In this document: positions 36,471 to 47,868 of the stretch, piece by piece | Numbering within the stretch: the stretch's first letter is position 1 | How the letters are laid out: each line of letters opens with the position of its first letter | Assembly (NCBI GenBank): GCA_025769875.1 | Contig: JAGFNK010000011.1 | Coordinates: 248,001-312,000, forward strand | Origin: Russula earlei | Lineage: Eukaryota; Basidiomycota; Agaricomycetes; Russulales; Russulaceae | Direction of reading: 5' to 3' | Length of the DNA: 64,000 nucleotides | Program-made: the position numbers and the translations under genes | The notes under the pieces: generated by a model | The model's input: the letters and a program-made list of their open reading frames with translations, nothing else | Told to the model about the DNA's origin: nothing | Database searches by the model: none

Positions 36471-37827
36471 ACTCAGTCGATTTAATCGGGTGGCTGGCTG
36501 CTCACAAATCGTTTCTAGGTTCAATACATTACCCAAACGTTTAATTTAACAGCGCCCAAGGACCACTTCCAAATTTTCAATTGTACAACTTTGCGTTGCG
36601 AGCAAAGTTTGAAAACGACACTTTTGACAAGCCTAAATGTCGCCTACGGGATGCAAAGGCCAATGTAGAACGCAATACTCTTCCATCACTCGTGTCAGGA
36701 AAGACACGTCAGCGAGATACCGATGCACCACGTAGTTATGGCCGTCAATCCGCTCCTGGCGGTGCAAATGACTCCTTTGACAACCCATCAGTGCAAGATG
36801 ACGTTGTAGCAGCTGGATACAAGATTCCAATCTTGCCAGAAGGATTGACATTATTGACACCAGTAAGCAATGACATTCCCCGTCGTCTGAGAGCGTTCAA
36901 CTCATAAAGTATTTACTAAAGTTGAAGCCAACGGTGTGTAAGGCCACATCACGAAGTGGCCTATCTGTCGTCCTCAAGCTTCTTGGTGACGATGATCAGG
37001 AGCTTGAGTTCCTTGAACACCTCAGTAGTATCAAGGACACCACGAATCACACGATTCCTCTGCATGACATCATTGATCTCAGCATTGGTAGGAAAGCGAT
37101 CGTACTGCCCTGGGGATTGCCCCTCGATGAAGTCCTGCAATTCGGCAAATATCCCGACGTTGTGCCTCTTTGCCAACAATTCATAGAAGGCGTCGCATTC
37201 CTACACGATCACAACGTCGCTCACTGTGATCTGAAGCCTGGAAATGTTGTCATTGCGTCCAAGTACCAGCCGCCTCAGTTGTTTATCATCGACTTTGACC
37301 TCGCTGAATTTGTCGAGAGCGAGGAAACAATGGTCGAAAGTTGGTGTGGGACACCTCCGTGGTTTGCGCCGGAGGTCGGAACGAGAGACGGACGGTACAC
37401 CGGTACAGTCCCGTCCTCGCTGATCGGTGGGTAGGTGGACAGATGATTGCATATTTTGCGAAATATGCGTCATCTGATGATAAAAGAGATCTTTTGGGCC
37501 TTGCTGGACCGCTTCTCAGCACGAATCCCAGAGCAAGGCCGTCCCTGAGCAGCATCAAATTTGGAATTAGGAAGCGAAGATTGGAAGAAAGTCGAGGTGA
37601 GCGTGCTTTGAAACGGGGCTGTTGAATCGGTACATTTGTCGTCTCTAGATGTGTTACCTTAGAATGTGTATCCGAGTATCTCATATGAGAAGGAAATCAG
37701 CCGATGAACCGACTTGTTTGCCTGCTCACCCCCGTGCTTGCTGCGCGTGCGTCCTTTCTCTCCTCTTCTGCGTTAAATACGCCCTTGCTTTCTTTGCTAA
37801 CTTCCTTATCTCCCTTCTCATCAAACC

Positions 37828-39160
37828 ATGAACTCCCTCACATACCTTTCCCGCCAATTCGACGGGCTAGCTTCTTCACGTACCCCACCAAATACACCCA
37901 CCCCAGGGTTCGCACTTTACCGGCCTCGACCGTCATCTTCCCCAGCAGACGATTTGGCGACGAACCACCGCACGACAGAGCACACAGCATGGTCCCTCCG
38001 GTCTCTCGTTGCCCCACCCCCTCCTCTACGCCGTTCCCTCTCGTCTCCCTCTCGCGTACCCGTGCTCCGTCGTCGTCCCTCCATCCGATCTACCATCCGA
38101 GCGAAACCCCAGTCGACAAGCCAGACCTTGCTTCGCCGCCTCCTCTTTGTCCGTCTCCTCGAGCTCGTCTGGCATGCCCTCTGTACTGCCGCGGCCTCCC
38201 TCCGCGTGGACGACGTGTGGCACGGACGCAGGTTGACCCCACGCGGACTTCGCATTCGACGTAGGAGCGCCGGCTCAGGGCAGGAACCCTCCGTGGACGA
38301 ACGAGAGGGCATGGCTATGCTTTCCCCCGCGCATCAAGTCGTCCCCGAGCATGCGCCGTCCCTACCGGAGGCTGTGGCGACAACAGCGGTCTTGGCTCAT
38401 CCCTCGACGCCGGCCGCCAACCCGTCTCTAGTCTCTCGTCGTATTTCCACCGACCCACCAGCTCCGGGTGCGACCCTTTCTGATCGTTCTTCCTCTTTGG
38501 CCTGCCCGCCACCATCCCATACTTTCGTCGCATCCCCGATGCCCACGCCACCACCATCACGCTCCCCCACACCCGCATATTCTCACAGTGCCGGCTTGCC
38601 GATCGCACCTCGGAAGACACCATTTCATTTACCCCAAGACCCTCGTCCTCGACCTCGACGAGACGCTGATCCACTCGACGTCCCGGCCTCTCCCAGCGGC
38701 AGGCATCCAAGGTCTGTTCGGTGCTCGTAGAGCAGCCTCGCACACGGTAGAGGTAGTCCTGGGCGGTCGCAGCGCGCTCTACCACGTATACAAGCGTCCG
38801 TTTGTGGGTTTTTTTCTTGCGAAAGGTGCGTGTGGCGAGTCTGTGCCTCTCTGTCTCCCGCTTGGAGCGGCATTGACGATCGCACGACCGGCTTAGGTGT
38901 TGGCCCGGTATACGCTTGTGATTTTCACGGCCTCGATGCAGATTCTGCCATTAATTGGCTCGATGCCAGACAAGGCATCCTCAGACGGCGATTCCTTCGC
39001 AAGGTATGTTTCGCCCTGCATTATTGCTTCTCGGCTCTTGCGGGGGAAATGGGCGCTCTCCCATCCGATCTAGTCCTGCACCCAGATGCAGAATGGATCA
39101 TACATTGAAAGTGCCTCGTTGACAATTCCCCGATTTGCTATATAGCGTGAACGAGAGTGT
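37828..39160 (+). pseudogene. NEM1-like (CTD-phosphatase family) gene fragment, copy A
   Basis: Starts MNSLTYLSRQFDGLASSRTP, followed by LRSLVAPPPPLRRSLS and a RGRRLTPRGLRIR-like block, typical of basidiomycete Nem1 N-termini. The catalytic DxDxT motif DLDETLIHS (about 38655) is one base out of phase with the N-terminal frame. HVYKRPFVGFF, an intron-like gap, then YTLVIFTASMQ and NWLDARQGILRRRFLRK follow, separated by a frame-changing deletion. Introns are still present, so capture was at DNA level. Family role: Nem1-Spo7 dephosphorylates lipin. No intact NEM1 gene lies in this window. Confidence 0.8.
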
Positions 39161-39181
39161 GTCATTCGTTTTTCCCTAGTT

Positions 39182-39303
39182 GTTGGGCCAAATGAACCAC
39201 AAAGGCCGTACACCCCCCACCCATCGCAATGACTTTGATCTCGATCGCTTTCAGTCTCAAATATGCCAACGCACAAAAGGAAAAGTCCGCACAGATCCAT
39301 CCA
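39182..39303 (+). pseudogene. BCD1 exon-2 fragment, copy A
   Basis: Matches the intact BCD1 gene at about 18166-18302: shared HRNDFDL and QRTKGK coding blocks with small deletions. No phase continuity with its neighbours. Confidence 0.85.
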
Positions 39304-39371
39304 GTAACGTCAACATGGAACTCGGACCACTCTCAGCGAATTCTAACCTCGGCCCCCCCATCCCTTTGTCC

Positions 39372-40455
39372 TCGACCTCCAGTCACCAACTGCTATCCCC
39401 TGGTCAATTTTCACGGTGGACCTGACTTGGCCGTTCTGACGATATTCATCCCTCTCGATTCTCATCCTTAGGACCAAAACGCACCATCGTTTGATACAAT
39501 CCTGTCAATATTTACCAAAGACGATGACATTTAAGTCGAAAGACCATATATTCCACTGTTTGGCCTCGGCGAGAAGGGCGATATCAAACTTTGGGTCAGA
39601 TATCCAAGAGGTGAAGTAGGGAGGTGGTTGCATACCAAGCAGCCCGGGGATACCATCGAAATTCGCGGTCCGTTGAAGACTTTCCCGTTCCAGACATCTC
39701 TTTGCAGATATCTGGAGGAACAGGGTTTTTGCCCTTCCATCAGTTGTTGTTTCACCATCTTCTCCACGGCGATGTCACCGCACGCACACGCTTCACACTT
39801 CTTCATGCGTCTCGTAGCCCGGCAGAGCTTCCACCTTTAACCCTTTTACAACCTCTGATCGACTTCGCCGTTGCACATCATGAATACCTTCGCCTGAAGT
39901 TAAATAACGTAGATAGCGCATCTGGAGCGCCATGACCCGAGAACGTCGCGAAACATCTGAAAGTTGGGAGAGTAGACAGATTCTCCATCGCACACGCTCT
40001 TGGAATCTCTGATGGGGCTCGGTCGTGGTTTTCTTGGTTCAGAAACCTCTGGACGAGGGACCAGCCAAATGTTGGGGACAGCGATATCAGGAGGACGAAT
40101 GTACTTGTGCTGGTATGTGGGCCTGAGAGGTATGTCCCTCGGAACTCGATCTCGGTCACATCCGCTGATGAGATACCAATATTCAGGATGGTAGCTGCCA
40201 TTGCTGGCCCATACGGCAAGAATTACTCCAGGGGAAGGTCGGCGGAGCTGGGATTCACGGCGGGGCAGGTCTGGAAAGTCTGAAACAGGTTTCGTTACGT
40301 ATTGTTCGTGCTGCTGAGATACACGAACAGAGTACCTCTGTCATCCCACACCCCTTCACTATATGGTATAGCGTACGCCGCACTGCGGTCGTTCAAGAAA
40401 GGAATTTCCGAATGACAGACACGTGGGTGATGCACGTTTCTGCCGTTATCTATAC
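39372..40455 (+). pseudogene. CBR-like gene fragment with 3' flank, copy A
   Basis: Aligns with 28902-29919 and beyond. The parental intron and the end of exon 1 (about 29253-29320) are deleted. A TAG and a TAA interrupt the first part. The 3' flank continues to the equivalent of about 31590 but lacks both the MITE and the retroposon. Confidence 0.85.
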
Positions 40456-40520
40456 AAGTTTTAATTTCATGCCTTAGGCATGAAATTAAAACTTGTCAGG
40501 GGCTGCGCCCCTGAACCCCT
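40456..40520. repeat. Tandem hairpins at the edge of chimera A
   Basis: A perfect stem-loop (20-bp arms ACAAGTTTTAATTTCATGCC, 3-nt loop) sits exactly where copies A and B diverge. It is followed by CAGGGGCTGCGCCCCTG, a second palindrome. This could be the end of a mobile element or a recombination hotspot. Confidence 0.7.
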
Positions 40521-40639
40521 GCCATCACCCAGGTGTAATCACTCGGTGTGATCCTTTTTGTTTAAAGCCTCTTTGTATAATCCCTTTTTTGCTTACTGTC
40601 GTTTTCACGTGACCTTGCACTTGCCATTTTTGGATGTCA

Positions 40640-41205
40640 TTTTGAGTGTGAAAATAAAACTGCTATATCTCAACAGTTTCTCAACAGATTGCCTTGAAAC
40701 TTTGACAGTAGAACCTTATATGTTGTATCTAGGTGCAGATAAAATATGGGAGCCTAATATTTAGTTCTTGAAATGTCAATTTTTGGGTGGTGACATGAGT
40801 GCAAAACTTTGAACTGCCATATCTCAACTGTTTCTGAACCTGATTGACTTGAAACTTCGACAGTGGGATCCCATGTACTGTATCTAGGTGCAGCCCAAGA
40901 GTTGGGGTCTGATTCTTAGTTTTTGAAGTTTCAGGTTTTGGGTGTGATCTGAGTTTGAAATTTCGATCTGCCATATCTCAACCGTTTCTCAATAGATTGC
41001 CTTGAAAATGTGGACAGTGGGACCTTATATACTGTATCTAGGTGCAGCAAAAATATGGGAGCCTAATATTCAGTTTTTGAAGTTTCGATTTTGGGTGCCT
41101 GAGCTGCGTGTGAAATTTTCGTACTGCCATGTCTCAACCATTTCTCAATGGATTGTCTTGAAACTTGGACAGTGGAACCTCATGTACTGTAGCTAGATGT
41201 TTCAC
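40640..41205. repeat. Tandem repeat, ~155-bp unit, about 3.6 copies
   Basis: The core CTGCCATATCTCAACNGTTT recurs at about 40660, 40814, 40978 and 41124. Each is followed by a CTTGAAA...GACAGTG(G) ACC...TGTATCTAGGTGCAG block. Units differ by substitutions and small indels. No coding. Confidence 0.8.
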
Positions 41206-41810
41206 TCATTGGATGTTCACGTTTTGGGGTGCCAACCCCAAGCATGATAATATTACATTATCCCTACAGCTGAATCCATCCATGATATGATATGACTATT
41301 ACAACTGTACCACACGAGAGGGGCACACTTAAGTTCATGGGGCTGGACAAGGACTGAGGGAAGAGTGAAAGAGACAAAATTGAAATGATGATGCGAGGTG
41401 TGCATTGAGGCAGCAATAGGCATCAGCATGGGTACATGTGTGTGTAGCTTCTTCAGTGAGTCTTTGGCCTCACGTGCACGTGGTCACATCGTTGCAAAGG
41501 GGGGTGTGCACGTTCTGAGGTGTCGCCATGCATTGGAATGCGGGCACAGTGCGGGGAAGCAGGAGGGAGGAGTGTGCTTGCGTTGTGTGTCAAATGTGTC
41601 GTCGCGATGTGGTGTTGCCAGGCGTCGGCCAGGTAACCCGAGGGATGGACGTGCTCAAGGCACTTTGCCTCGGAGCACATGCTGTTGGACTCAGACAGGT
41701 GTTCCTATACGCAAATAGCATATGGGGAGAGGAGGGGTGCATGCATGGCATTGAAAGTAAGGATCATGATGTCCCTGATCAATGTAGACCTGATTGGTGG
41801 GGGTTGATAG
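41206..41810. other. G/T-rich spacer without recognised features
   Basis: About 600 bp of GTGTG-rich DNA between the tandem repeat and repeat R copy 2. Short open frames only, with no family signature. Confidence 0.4.
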
Positions 41811-42420
41811 TCATGCAAGAAGAGATTGAGCTGGGGATGCGTTTACTGGGTGTGACGAGGTTGGAAGAGTCGAGGCCTGAGAGAGTGCAATTTGTAGATC
41901 ATGCAAGGCTGGGATTGTGATCTCGGTTGTGGGTGCCTTCTTTTGGAAATAAGAAAGAGTTTCTTCAAGGAAGTCCAAGTTTGCAATAAGTTCGCGCTGC
42001 CAAAGTCAACCTAGCCGTTCTAGCAAATAGAGATGATTATGGTGGGTTTTGCTCCACCAAAGGCAAAGACATGTGAAGCGCCTTTGCAGTGCGACGTGCT
42101 ATGCCTCAGGACCCGAAAGGGCCCGGAATAAAATTTTTGGAACCCTCCCCCTTCATGGGGGAAAGTTGCTCCGAATGACTCCTTGCCTTGATCTCACATC
42201 CGTCTCATTCATTTCTGATCGCATGTGCTAAAAGCTAAAAAGCCAAAAAAAGGGATAAATGTCTCAGATACAGGCCCAAGCAAAAATGTCTTAAGGACAC
42301 TGTGGAGCTCACTGAGAATGCAAGCTCGTCGCTGCAGCTAAAGGCCACAAAGGCAACATTGGCTTACTTGACAAAAGAAATTTTTACACTACATAGCAAG
42401 ATTTTACAACTAGTACTTAC

Positions 42421-43249
42421 TGTCAAGACACATACTGCTGATCACTAAGGACTCAGGAGCAGGTGGGCAAGGGTCAGAACAGATGATATGTGGTGTAAGC
42501 AGCGTTGAACAGGAGGACGAGCCAAACAACAAGGAGGTACCAGATGGGGACTGGTAGGTGTTGCAGGAGACAAAGGTGAAGACTAGAGGGCAGTGTAGCA
42601 AGGGGGCTTTAAACAAGGTGGTTGTTGAAGAGTACCTTGAAGACGAGAGTAGACTTTAAACTGAGCGGTCGCGGGGGAGTACCCAGGAGGATGAGAGTAT
42701 CACAAATGGACAGTCTGATGACTGCCATGCTTCATTGGGGCTTATATACAGTGTACAGGGTCAATTACAAAGAACTGGGACTATTCTAGACTCTTTGGTA
42801 CCATCCAATAGGACTACAGAGGCATAAACTTGCTTGTGTCAAGTTTCAGGCTTACTGAGCGCATTACTGATCATTGTGGAGCGATGACATCATTATGATG
42901 TCACTGTGGAGTGCTTAGTGAGCCTATGAGGTCACTGTGGAGTCACTCAGTCAGCCATGATGTCATTGGAGCCTTGATGACATCAGATGAGTTATGCAAC
43001 AGTTTCTAAGAGTTTGTGCCACTGTTTCGGGTTCTTGGTGGCTGGGTGACCATGTGGCTGCCACGCGATGATTACCCGATTAGGAAATGGGTGCCTGGTC
43101 ATGTTATAGTGCCTTTGCAATAGCGATATCTTGTACCACAGGAGGGATAGCCCAGAAAATGGAAGGGAGTTGGCAATGCAAAGTGAGAGAGGTCTCTCTT
43201 GAGTGAAATAGGACAATCTATGGCCAGGACCTGGCCTTGATTCGTAACA
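42421..43249. mobile_element. 829-bp solo LTR nested in the copia 5' LTR
   Basis: Begins TGTCAAGACAC and ends TTCGTAACA. Flanked by CTTAC at 42416-42420 and 43250-43254. The 3' LTR reads AGTACTTAAAAGTAT across the same point, an empty site. A TG...CA border with a 5-bp duplication and no interior coding indicates a solo LTR. Its full-length relative is not in the window. Confidence 0.85.
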
Positions 43250-43465
43250 CTTACAAGTATTGTAGGCGCAAAGGTGTACTTAAAAGGCTTGAAAAAGTGA
43301 GCCAACAAAAACGAGCAAGAGATAATCCTGTATTCCTGAATTCCCCTTGCATGCCACTAGTCCCGCTTCCAGCTTCCGCATACTGATTGTCGCACCCTCG
43401 GATCTTCACCTCAGCTTCAAAATCTTTACTAGGTTATGGGCCCTGAAGACGCCCAATAAATCAGT

Positions 43466-46400
43466 ATGCACCTTACTAAAGAACATTTGACGCTTACTCC
43501 GTTTTATCTGAGCACTATGAATGAGGACTTTAGGACACCTGTAACCAAGTTAGCAGCAGATGGGGCAAATTGGGTCACATACTGAGACTGAATGACGTGG
43601 GCATTGAGTGTCCGCAGCATGCAGGATCACCTCTCTTCCACATCAATCACTCAGGCATATAAGGACGCCGGGAGTATCGGGGGCATGGCCCCCGAGGCGT
43701 GTTAGGCCTCAGACAAGGCCGTTGTTAAACACATGGTCGTGACAACTGTGCCCAACACTGTCTTCAACCGCATCAAAAGCGGTACCTGTGCAAAAGATGT
43801 GTGGGACAAGTTAAAAGGGATCTTTGAAGGAAGATCCAGGAACTTATTGGTTGACTTAGGGAGGAAGCTCCAAAACACGTGCTGTGGAGAAGATGACAAC
43901 ATATGCGAGCACTTTGAAAGACTTGCCGACATGCACAAGTGACTAGCAGCCATGGGCGAGAGCATCAGTGACAACCACTATGCCAATATCATCATGGGGT
44001 CATTATCTGAATCTTACAATGGCACCCTCAACTCTATTTCCACCATGGCTGACATCGCAGGGAAAGACATCACCCCGACATCCGTCACCTGCCTCATCAC
44101 AAATGAATACAACAAACATGCCCTAAGGAAGGACAAGTCAGACAATGACGAAGCATTCGCAGCTAAAGCTCAAAAGAAGCAAAAGTGCGACATCGAATGT
44201 TTTAACTGTCACAAAAGGGGGCATGTAAAGGCGGACTGTTGGGCCAAGGGCAGTGGCAAGGAGGGCCAAGGACCAAAGTGCAAAACCAAGTCAAAGGATG
44301 GCGCTGCTGTAGCTGCCGAGAAAACCGAGGAGGTTGAGGCCTGGGCGGCCATCAAAAGCGTCATTGATGATGACACAAATGAATGGGACTTGGGGCAAGA
44401 CAACTTGTGTGCCCAAAGACCTGAAGAGCAGTTAGCCACAACAATGAGCAAGACACGCACCAAACATGAGGCTGAGCTCTATGACTTGGGAGCCTCGACC
44501 CACATGTCCCCTTTCCATCACTGATTTGTCACTTATTGCAATATTGAACCTAGGCCCATAAGCATGGTGAATAACTGCGTTTTCTATGCAATCAGGACTG
44601 GAGACATGATGATTGACATACCTAACAAAACATTGTCAACGCCCATCAAACTACGCGACGTACTCCATGCACCGGACCTAGGACTCACCATAGTCTCAAT
44701 CAGCCATATAACCTGCTCCAGGTACTCAGTCTCATTTGCCAAAGAAGGTTGCAAAATCAAAAAACACAATGGGGAGGAAATTGGGTCGATAACCCCAAGC
44801 CCAAACAGATTGTACAAAGTCATGCACATGAAAAACAAAATTGAAGCAAACGTGGCAACCAAGCACGTGCCTATTCTCACGCTTCACAGGTGGCTTGGTC
44901 ACATTGCCACCAAGTCAATTCGAACCCTTATTCACTCTAAGGCAATAACAGGCATACACTTAATCGATGATGGCACTGATTTCTTCTGTGAATCGTGCAA
45001 ATACACTAAGGCAACACGCAAGCCCATCAAAAAGGAACGCAGCGCGCCACAAGCTGAAGCCTTTGGGGACAAAATACACACAGACATGTGGGGGCCAGCC
45101 CACATGATTAGCCTCGGGGCACGCAAGTACTACATCACATTCACAGATGACCACTCACGATACACTAAAATCGCGCTCCTACAAACAAAGGATGAAGCCT
45201 TCGAAGCATACAGGATGTATGCATTGTGGGTCAAAACTCAATACAACATTGCCATCAAGTGACTCCGCTCGGACCACGGAGGGGAGCATACCAGCAACAA
45301 ATTCATGAATTTCCTCAAGGAACAAGGCACAGAGTGACGCCTGACCATGCACGATACCCCTCAACACAATGGGGTGGCCGAGTCACTCAACCGCTGACTC
45401 CTCGAATGTGTACGTGCTATGCGACACCATGCACAACTTCCCAAGAATCTGTGGGGAGAAGCCATACAATTTGCTGTCTGGCTGAAGAACCAGACATCCA
45501 CTCAGATAATTGGTAATGTCACACCTCATGAACATCTGTGTGGGGACAAGCCCGATCTGTCAGGAGTACTGGAATGGGGTCAATGCATCTGGGTGCACAC
45601 CAAACCCGGGTCCAAGCTGGACAGGCATGTGGCCGAAGCACGATGGGTTGGCTATGACATTGACAGCACTCACGCACACAGGGTTTACTGGCCAGAATGC
45701 AAGACAATCTCCATAGAGTGAAATGTGGTGTTTGTACCTGTAGTAGCTCACAACCCCCCCTCCAGCACCAATATTGTGACACCAGTCGCACTGCCCACCA
45801 CACCCACCAAACCGCCGCAGCCCACACCAACTACACCAATGCAACCCATGCCAGCCATAGCCACACCTCAGCCTGCAACCACCATGCCATCTAGTCCTGG
45901 CATTTCAACTTTGGACACACCAACCATGCCTGATACTGCAGGCAGGGGTACTGTCCCCCAAGAAGAAGATAACTCTGACCTGGAGGTAGACAAACAACTA
46001 CAGGAAAAAGAAATGGAAGAACAGTTAGTGATGACACCCAACCCGGTCAACACACCATCAGAACCCCTGCGGCGATCTCAACAGGTGCCAAAACCTTCAG
46101 ACCATTACAAATGAATCACCAGTGGCAAAGGTATGGCAGATGGAAGAAGCCTCACCAGCTGCAAGGCTTCAGGGAATCGCTCACAAGCGTGACACCCCAA
46201 TTACACCGGGTACACATTTGACCTAACACCCAAATGTGTGGATTCTGCACATCGGGCTGAACTTAACGACACCATCGCAACCACAATTCAGGAAGCAGAA
46301 GGGGATCCCAGGACGCTCACTGAGGCGCAAGCACGTGCCGACTGGCCTCTTTGGAAGAAAGCTATGGACCGCAAAATGCTAACCCTTGATCAGGCTGGAA

Positions 46401-46940
46401 CATGGACCACTGTGCCTTGACCAGAAGGAAAGAATATAGTTGGGTCAAAGTGGGTCTTTCACATCAAATGCAAGGCAGATGGATCAATCGACAAGTACAA
46501 GGTGCAACTCATAGCGCAAGGTTTCTCACAAATTCATGGGGTCGATTATTTTGACACCTACTCCCCTGTTGCAAAACTAGCAAGTTTGCGAACAATTCTT
46601 GCATTCGCCACCTGCCTTGATTTGGAGGTAGAATCCTTTGACTTCAACGGTGCCTACCTCAACGGCAAACTGGACGAAGACAAGGAAATTTACATGTTGC
46701 CACCTCCAGGATACAAGGGTGGGAAGGGCGAGCGTACGGTGAAATGGCTGCACAAGTCATTGTATGGGCTGAAACAGGCAGGGAGAAAATGCTATGACAC
46801 TCTTTCACATGCGCTTGCTGAACTGGGCTTCCGCGTCAGCGATGCAGACCCAGGAGTATTCCACACTCGCGAAAGTCACCACACCCTCATCCTCGCCATA
46901 CATGTCAATGATTGCGCTCTCACAGGCGATTTAACTGATT
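43466..46940 (+). pseudogene. copia gag-pol (first frame): gag, protease, integrase, reverse transcriptase
   Basis: Reads in one frame from ATG 43466 apart from stops. Visible blocks: zinc knuckle CFNCHKRGHVKADCW (about 44197), protease-like DLGASTHM (about 44484), integrase HRWLGH and CESCKYTKATRK with HTDMWGP, RSDHGGE and HNGVAES, then RT (GSKWVFHIK, QGFSQIHGVDYFDTYSPVAK, KSLYGLKQAGR). The RT catalytic box reads HVND where copia usually has YVDD. Fourteen TGA stops fall mostly where family members have Arg (e.g. 43583, 43589, 46190, 46418); one TAG is at 43703-43705. Confidence 0.9.
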
Positions 46941-46949
46941 GACAAGTAC

Positions 46950-47868
46950 AAAACTAAGATCAACAGCAAGTACACGCTCACTGACCTGGGGCCCATCCAT
47001 TGGCTCCTAGGCATCAAGGTGTTGCATGACCAATCTGCACGAACCATCTCCCTATCACAAACAACATACATTGATAATATCCTTTCGCGTTTCGCACTTC
47101 AAGATGTGAAGCCATCCAACATGCCCATGGTCCCAGGAGTAATCTACTCCAGGGACAACTGCCCGCACAGCCCAGCCAAACTCGCCCAGATGAGAAAAAC
47201 ACCATACAGGGAGGCAATCGGAAGCCTCATGTATGCCTCCGTCGCAACCCAACCAGACATCACATTTGCCATAGCAAATTTATTGCAATACCTCAAAAAT
47301 CCAGGCCATGTCCACTGGGAAGCGGTAAAATGTGTATTCTGATACTTGGCTGGCACCAGGAGATACGAGTTGACTTACAGCAGCGAAAATCATGATCTAT
47401 TCGGGTACACCAACACGGATGGCATGAATCAAGAACATAGACGTGCCATTTCCAGGCACGTCTTCCTCATCGATGGAGGGTCAGTATCCTGGAGCTCACA
47501 AAAACAAGAACTCATTACACTGTCCACTGCCGAGGCTGAATATGTCGCCGCGACGCACATGGTGAAAGAAGCCATCTGGCTTTGAAGAATTGTAAACGAG
47601 TTGTTCTCCTTACCCATCAATCCAACCACAGTATATTGTGACAATCAGTCTGCACTCAAATTAGCAACAAATGACAACTACCATGCCCGGATGAAGCACA
47701 TTGACATTCGATACCACTTCATCTGACAGGTTGTGGCAAACAACAAACTAAAACTAGTCTATTGTCCGACTGACAATATGATGGCGGATATTATGACCAA
47801 AGCTCTTCCCAGGTGGAAGATGCTCTTTCACACATCCTCTCTAGGATTCTGCGAGCTTGAGAGGGGAG
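46950..47868 (+). pseudogene. copia gag-pol (second frame): RT end and RNase H
   Basis: Continues one base out of phase with LTDLGPIHWLLGIKV, then GSLMYASVATQPDITFA, the RNase H blocks FGYTNTDG and LSTAEAEYVAATHMVKEAIWL, and NMMADIMTKAL before the polypurine tract. Three more TGA stops (47340, 47583 and 47725 regions) replace Arg positions. Confidence 0.88.

Larger units (their letters stand above)
35041..37625 (+). pseudogene. Crinkler-like N-terminal domain plus fungal protein kinase, disrupted by foldback insertions
   Basis: ATG at 35041. The first segment (DDLVLNYWIR, then VRQLREMIKAEV, VLADRIYVWRV, LVLEDDPLSTMRWLSDVF and HLHLVVQ) has the order and spacing of the ubiquitin-like Crinkler (CRN) N-terminal domain. 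A probable intron follows YVWR, and a phase shift lies near 35095-35135. From about 36906 comes a kinase domain: VVLKLLG, HDHNVAHCDLKPGNVV, FIIDFDLAEF (DFD instead of DFG) and GTPPWFAPEVG. It ends with AYFAKYASSDD and a stop at 37623-37625. Between the two lie a 200-bp foldback, nested palindromes, stops and another phase change near 36905. The layout matches CRN-kinase proteins described in fungi and oomycetes. Whether spliced RNA could still join it is unknown; I treat it as probably inactive. Confidence 0.6.
37741..40455 (+). pseudogene. Chimeric pseudogene copy A (NEM1 + BCD1 + CBR-like fragments)
   Basis: One copy of a ~2.7-kb unit repeated at 58487-61121, visually well over 90% identical. 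Its parts, all sense: about 37828-39160 is the 5' portion of a NEM1-type phosphatase gene; 39182-39303 is a piece of BCD1 exon 2; about 39372-40455 is most of the CBR-like gene plus its 3' flank. Breaks shared with copy B: a base shift before KTLVLDLDETLIHS, a small deletion after IFTASMQ, TAG at 39469-39471 and a TAA replacing CAA about 65 bp later. Copy A keeps a segment reading CLVDNSPICY that B has lost, so neither is simply derived from the other as it now stands. Confidence 0.85.

Noticed and set aside
37828..38730. A 300-codon open frame (MNSLTYLSRQF...) as an intact gene
   Set aside because: Only the NEM1-like N-terminus is genuine. The frame runs past the catalytic DLDETLIHS in the wrong phase, and the same lesion is in copy B.
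37741..40455. Chimera as a Helitron
   Set aside because: I looked for 5' TC, 3' CTRR with a nearby hairpin and insertion between A and T. Both copies end around TTATCTAT without CTRR, and the hairpin after copy A is absent from copy B.
43466..47868. TGA read as a recoded sense codon in the copia element
   Set aside because: Host genes in the window use TGA as a genuine terminator (e.g. RIM15, BCD1, GPATCH1), so the stops are mutations.
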